DNA from: an uncultured Akkermansia sp.
Lineage (GTDB): Bacteria; Verrucomicrobiota; Verrucomicrobiia; Verrucomicrobiales; Akkermansiaceae
NCBI GenBank assembly: GCA_904501955.1
Contig: CAJGCY010000048.1
Location: 1 to 15,789, forward strand
DNA: 15,789 nucleotides
Direction of reading: 5' to 3'
The first letter of the stretch is position 1. Every line of letters begins with the position of its first letter. Positions 15,244-15,789 of the stretch are shown here, piece by piece. Below the pieces are notes generated by a model, which did not search any database, was not told where the DNA came from, and worked only from the letters and a program-made list of their open reading frames with translations. Both the position numbers and the translations under genes were made by a program.

Positions 15244-15675
15244 GCATTCTCGGATGGTAATGGGCGCATAGGGCGCTTGTGGCAGTCGCTTATTCTGGGT
15301 AAGCTGCATCCGGCATTCCCGCATTTGCCGGTGGAAAATATGGTGTACTCCTCGCAAGAGGGGTATTACAAGGCGATTGAGCAAAGCAGTGCGCGTTCGG
15401 ATTGTGCGCCGTTTATTGATTTCATGCTGGGCGAGATATTGCATACGCTGCAGCAAGCGGTGGTGGCGCCGCCGGAGGCTTGCGATAAGGTGCAGTTTAT
15501 CATCCATTGCATACGGGAGAATGCGGCGATATCTGCCAGAGAGATGGCGGAGCGGGCGGGCGTGTCTCCCCGCCTGATTGAGAAGTACCTGACGGAGATG
15601 AAGAAGAAGGGCATTTTGCAGCGTGAGGGGGCCCGCAAGAGTGGGCGGTGGAAGTTGCTGCTGCCCGGTGAGTGA
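15244..15675 (+). pseudogene. 5'-truncated Fic-family protein remnant
   Basis: The frame encodes FSDGNGRIGRLWQSLILGKLHP..., the C-terminal half of a Fic (AMPylase-type) domain, followed by a winged-helix-like tail (ENAAISAREMAERAGVSPRLIEKYLTEMKKKGIL). The Fic signature is HPFx(D/E)GNGRxxR; the F-x-D-G-N-G-R-x-x-R part is intact, but the catalytic His and the Pro are missing. In this frame a TGA at 15238-15240 stands just before it. In another frame CAT at 15245-15247 follows GAGAGG (Glu-Arg), so a small deletion after the His codon is a likely cause. The first half of the domain is absent: hsdR ends at 15204. I infer a broken gene left at the edge of the restriction locus. Confidence 0.75.
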
Positions 15676-15676
15676 T

Positions 15677-15704
15677 TTTATTCCGAACCGAGGTTCGGAA
15701 TAAA
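15677..15704. terminator. Perfect 12-base hairpin after the Fic remnant (possible terminator)
   Basis: TTTATTCCGAAC (15677-15688) pairs exactly with GTTCGGAATAAA (15693-15704) around the loop CGAG. It begins two bases after the Fic stop. The downstream side lacks a T-run, so termination on the + strand is doubtful. On the - strand the hairpin would be followed by AAAATCAC, also unfavourable. Its right arm is the first unit of the tandem repeat. Confidence 0.45.
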
Positions 15705-15752
15705 GTTCGGAATAAAGTTCGGAATAAAGTTCGGAATAAAGTTCGGAATAAA
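15693..15752. repeat. Five exact tandem copies of a 12-base unit
   Basis: GTTCGGAATAAA is repeated five times without error (15693, 15705, 15717, 15729, 15741). One inverted copy precedes it at 15677-15688. After 15752 the pattern stops at GTGGGGGC. The exact identity indicates recent expansion or active maintenance. Confidence 0.95.
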
Positions 15753-15789
15753 GTGGGGGCTTCGCGTCTGTGCGTACTATGCCCGGCCG

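Noticed and set aside
15693..15752. Tandem array as a CRISPR
   Set aside because: The units are 12 bases and directly adjacent, with no spacers and no cas genes in the window.

Overview
The window reads as an accessory defence region of a moderately GC-rich bacterium. Host-like genes strongly prefer codons ending in C or G and mostly lack clear Shine-Dalgarno sites. A gut Verrucomicrobium such as an Akkermansia relative would fit, but that is a guess from style and gene content; no marker gene is present. All supported genes lie on the + strand.

Left part (1-2485): the C-terminal end of a gene resembling the tail of a Ser/Thr protein kinase. Next comes a short regulatory region with repeated GTAAAAA/TTTTTAC boxes and a sigma70-type promoter. 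It drives a two-gene operon: a half-size specificity-subunit-like protein (single target-recognition module) and a 476-residue HsdM-like methylase whose catalytic NPPF motif reads IPPF. A strong intrinsic terminator closes the operon. No restriction subunit belongs to it.

Middle (2486-6136): an AT-richer two-gene cassette with its own promoter. It encodes an AAA+ ATPase and a subtilisin-like serine protease with an intact Asp-His-Ser triad. The pair matches the IetAS type of plasmid-exclusion/anti-phage system.

Right part (6137-15204): a type I restriction-modification locus in the order hsdM - DUF1016/PDDEXK nuclease - hsdS - rhuM - hsdR. It is preceded by a 460-base hairpin-rich spacer holding a 20-codon ORF with a near-perfect Shine-Dalgarno. 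A hairpin repeat family occurs in this spacer, before rhuM and before hsdR. A related two-hairpin element lies inside the DUF1016 coding sequence. The copies around rhuM are direct repeats, so rhuM looks like a removable cassette.

Far right (15205-15789): a 5'-truncated Fic-family remnant lacking the catalytic His of its signature motif, then a perfect 12-base hairpin whose right arm is the first of five exact 12-base tandem repeats.

Together these are three stacked defence-type modules (S-M pair, IetAS, expanded type I R-M). The best candidates for something undescribed are the S-M pair with a probably inactive methylase, and the hairpin repeat family found both between and inside type I locus genes.
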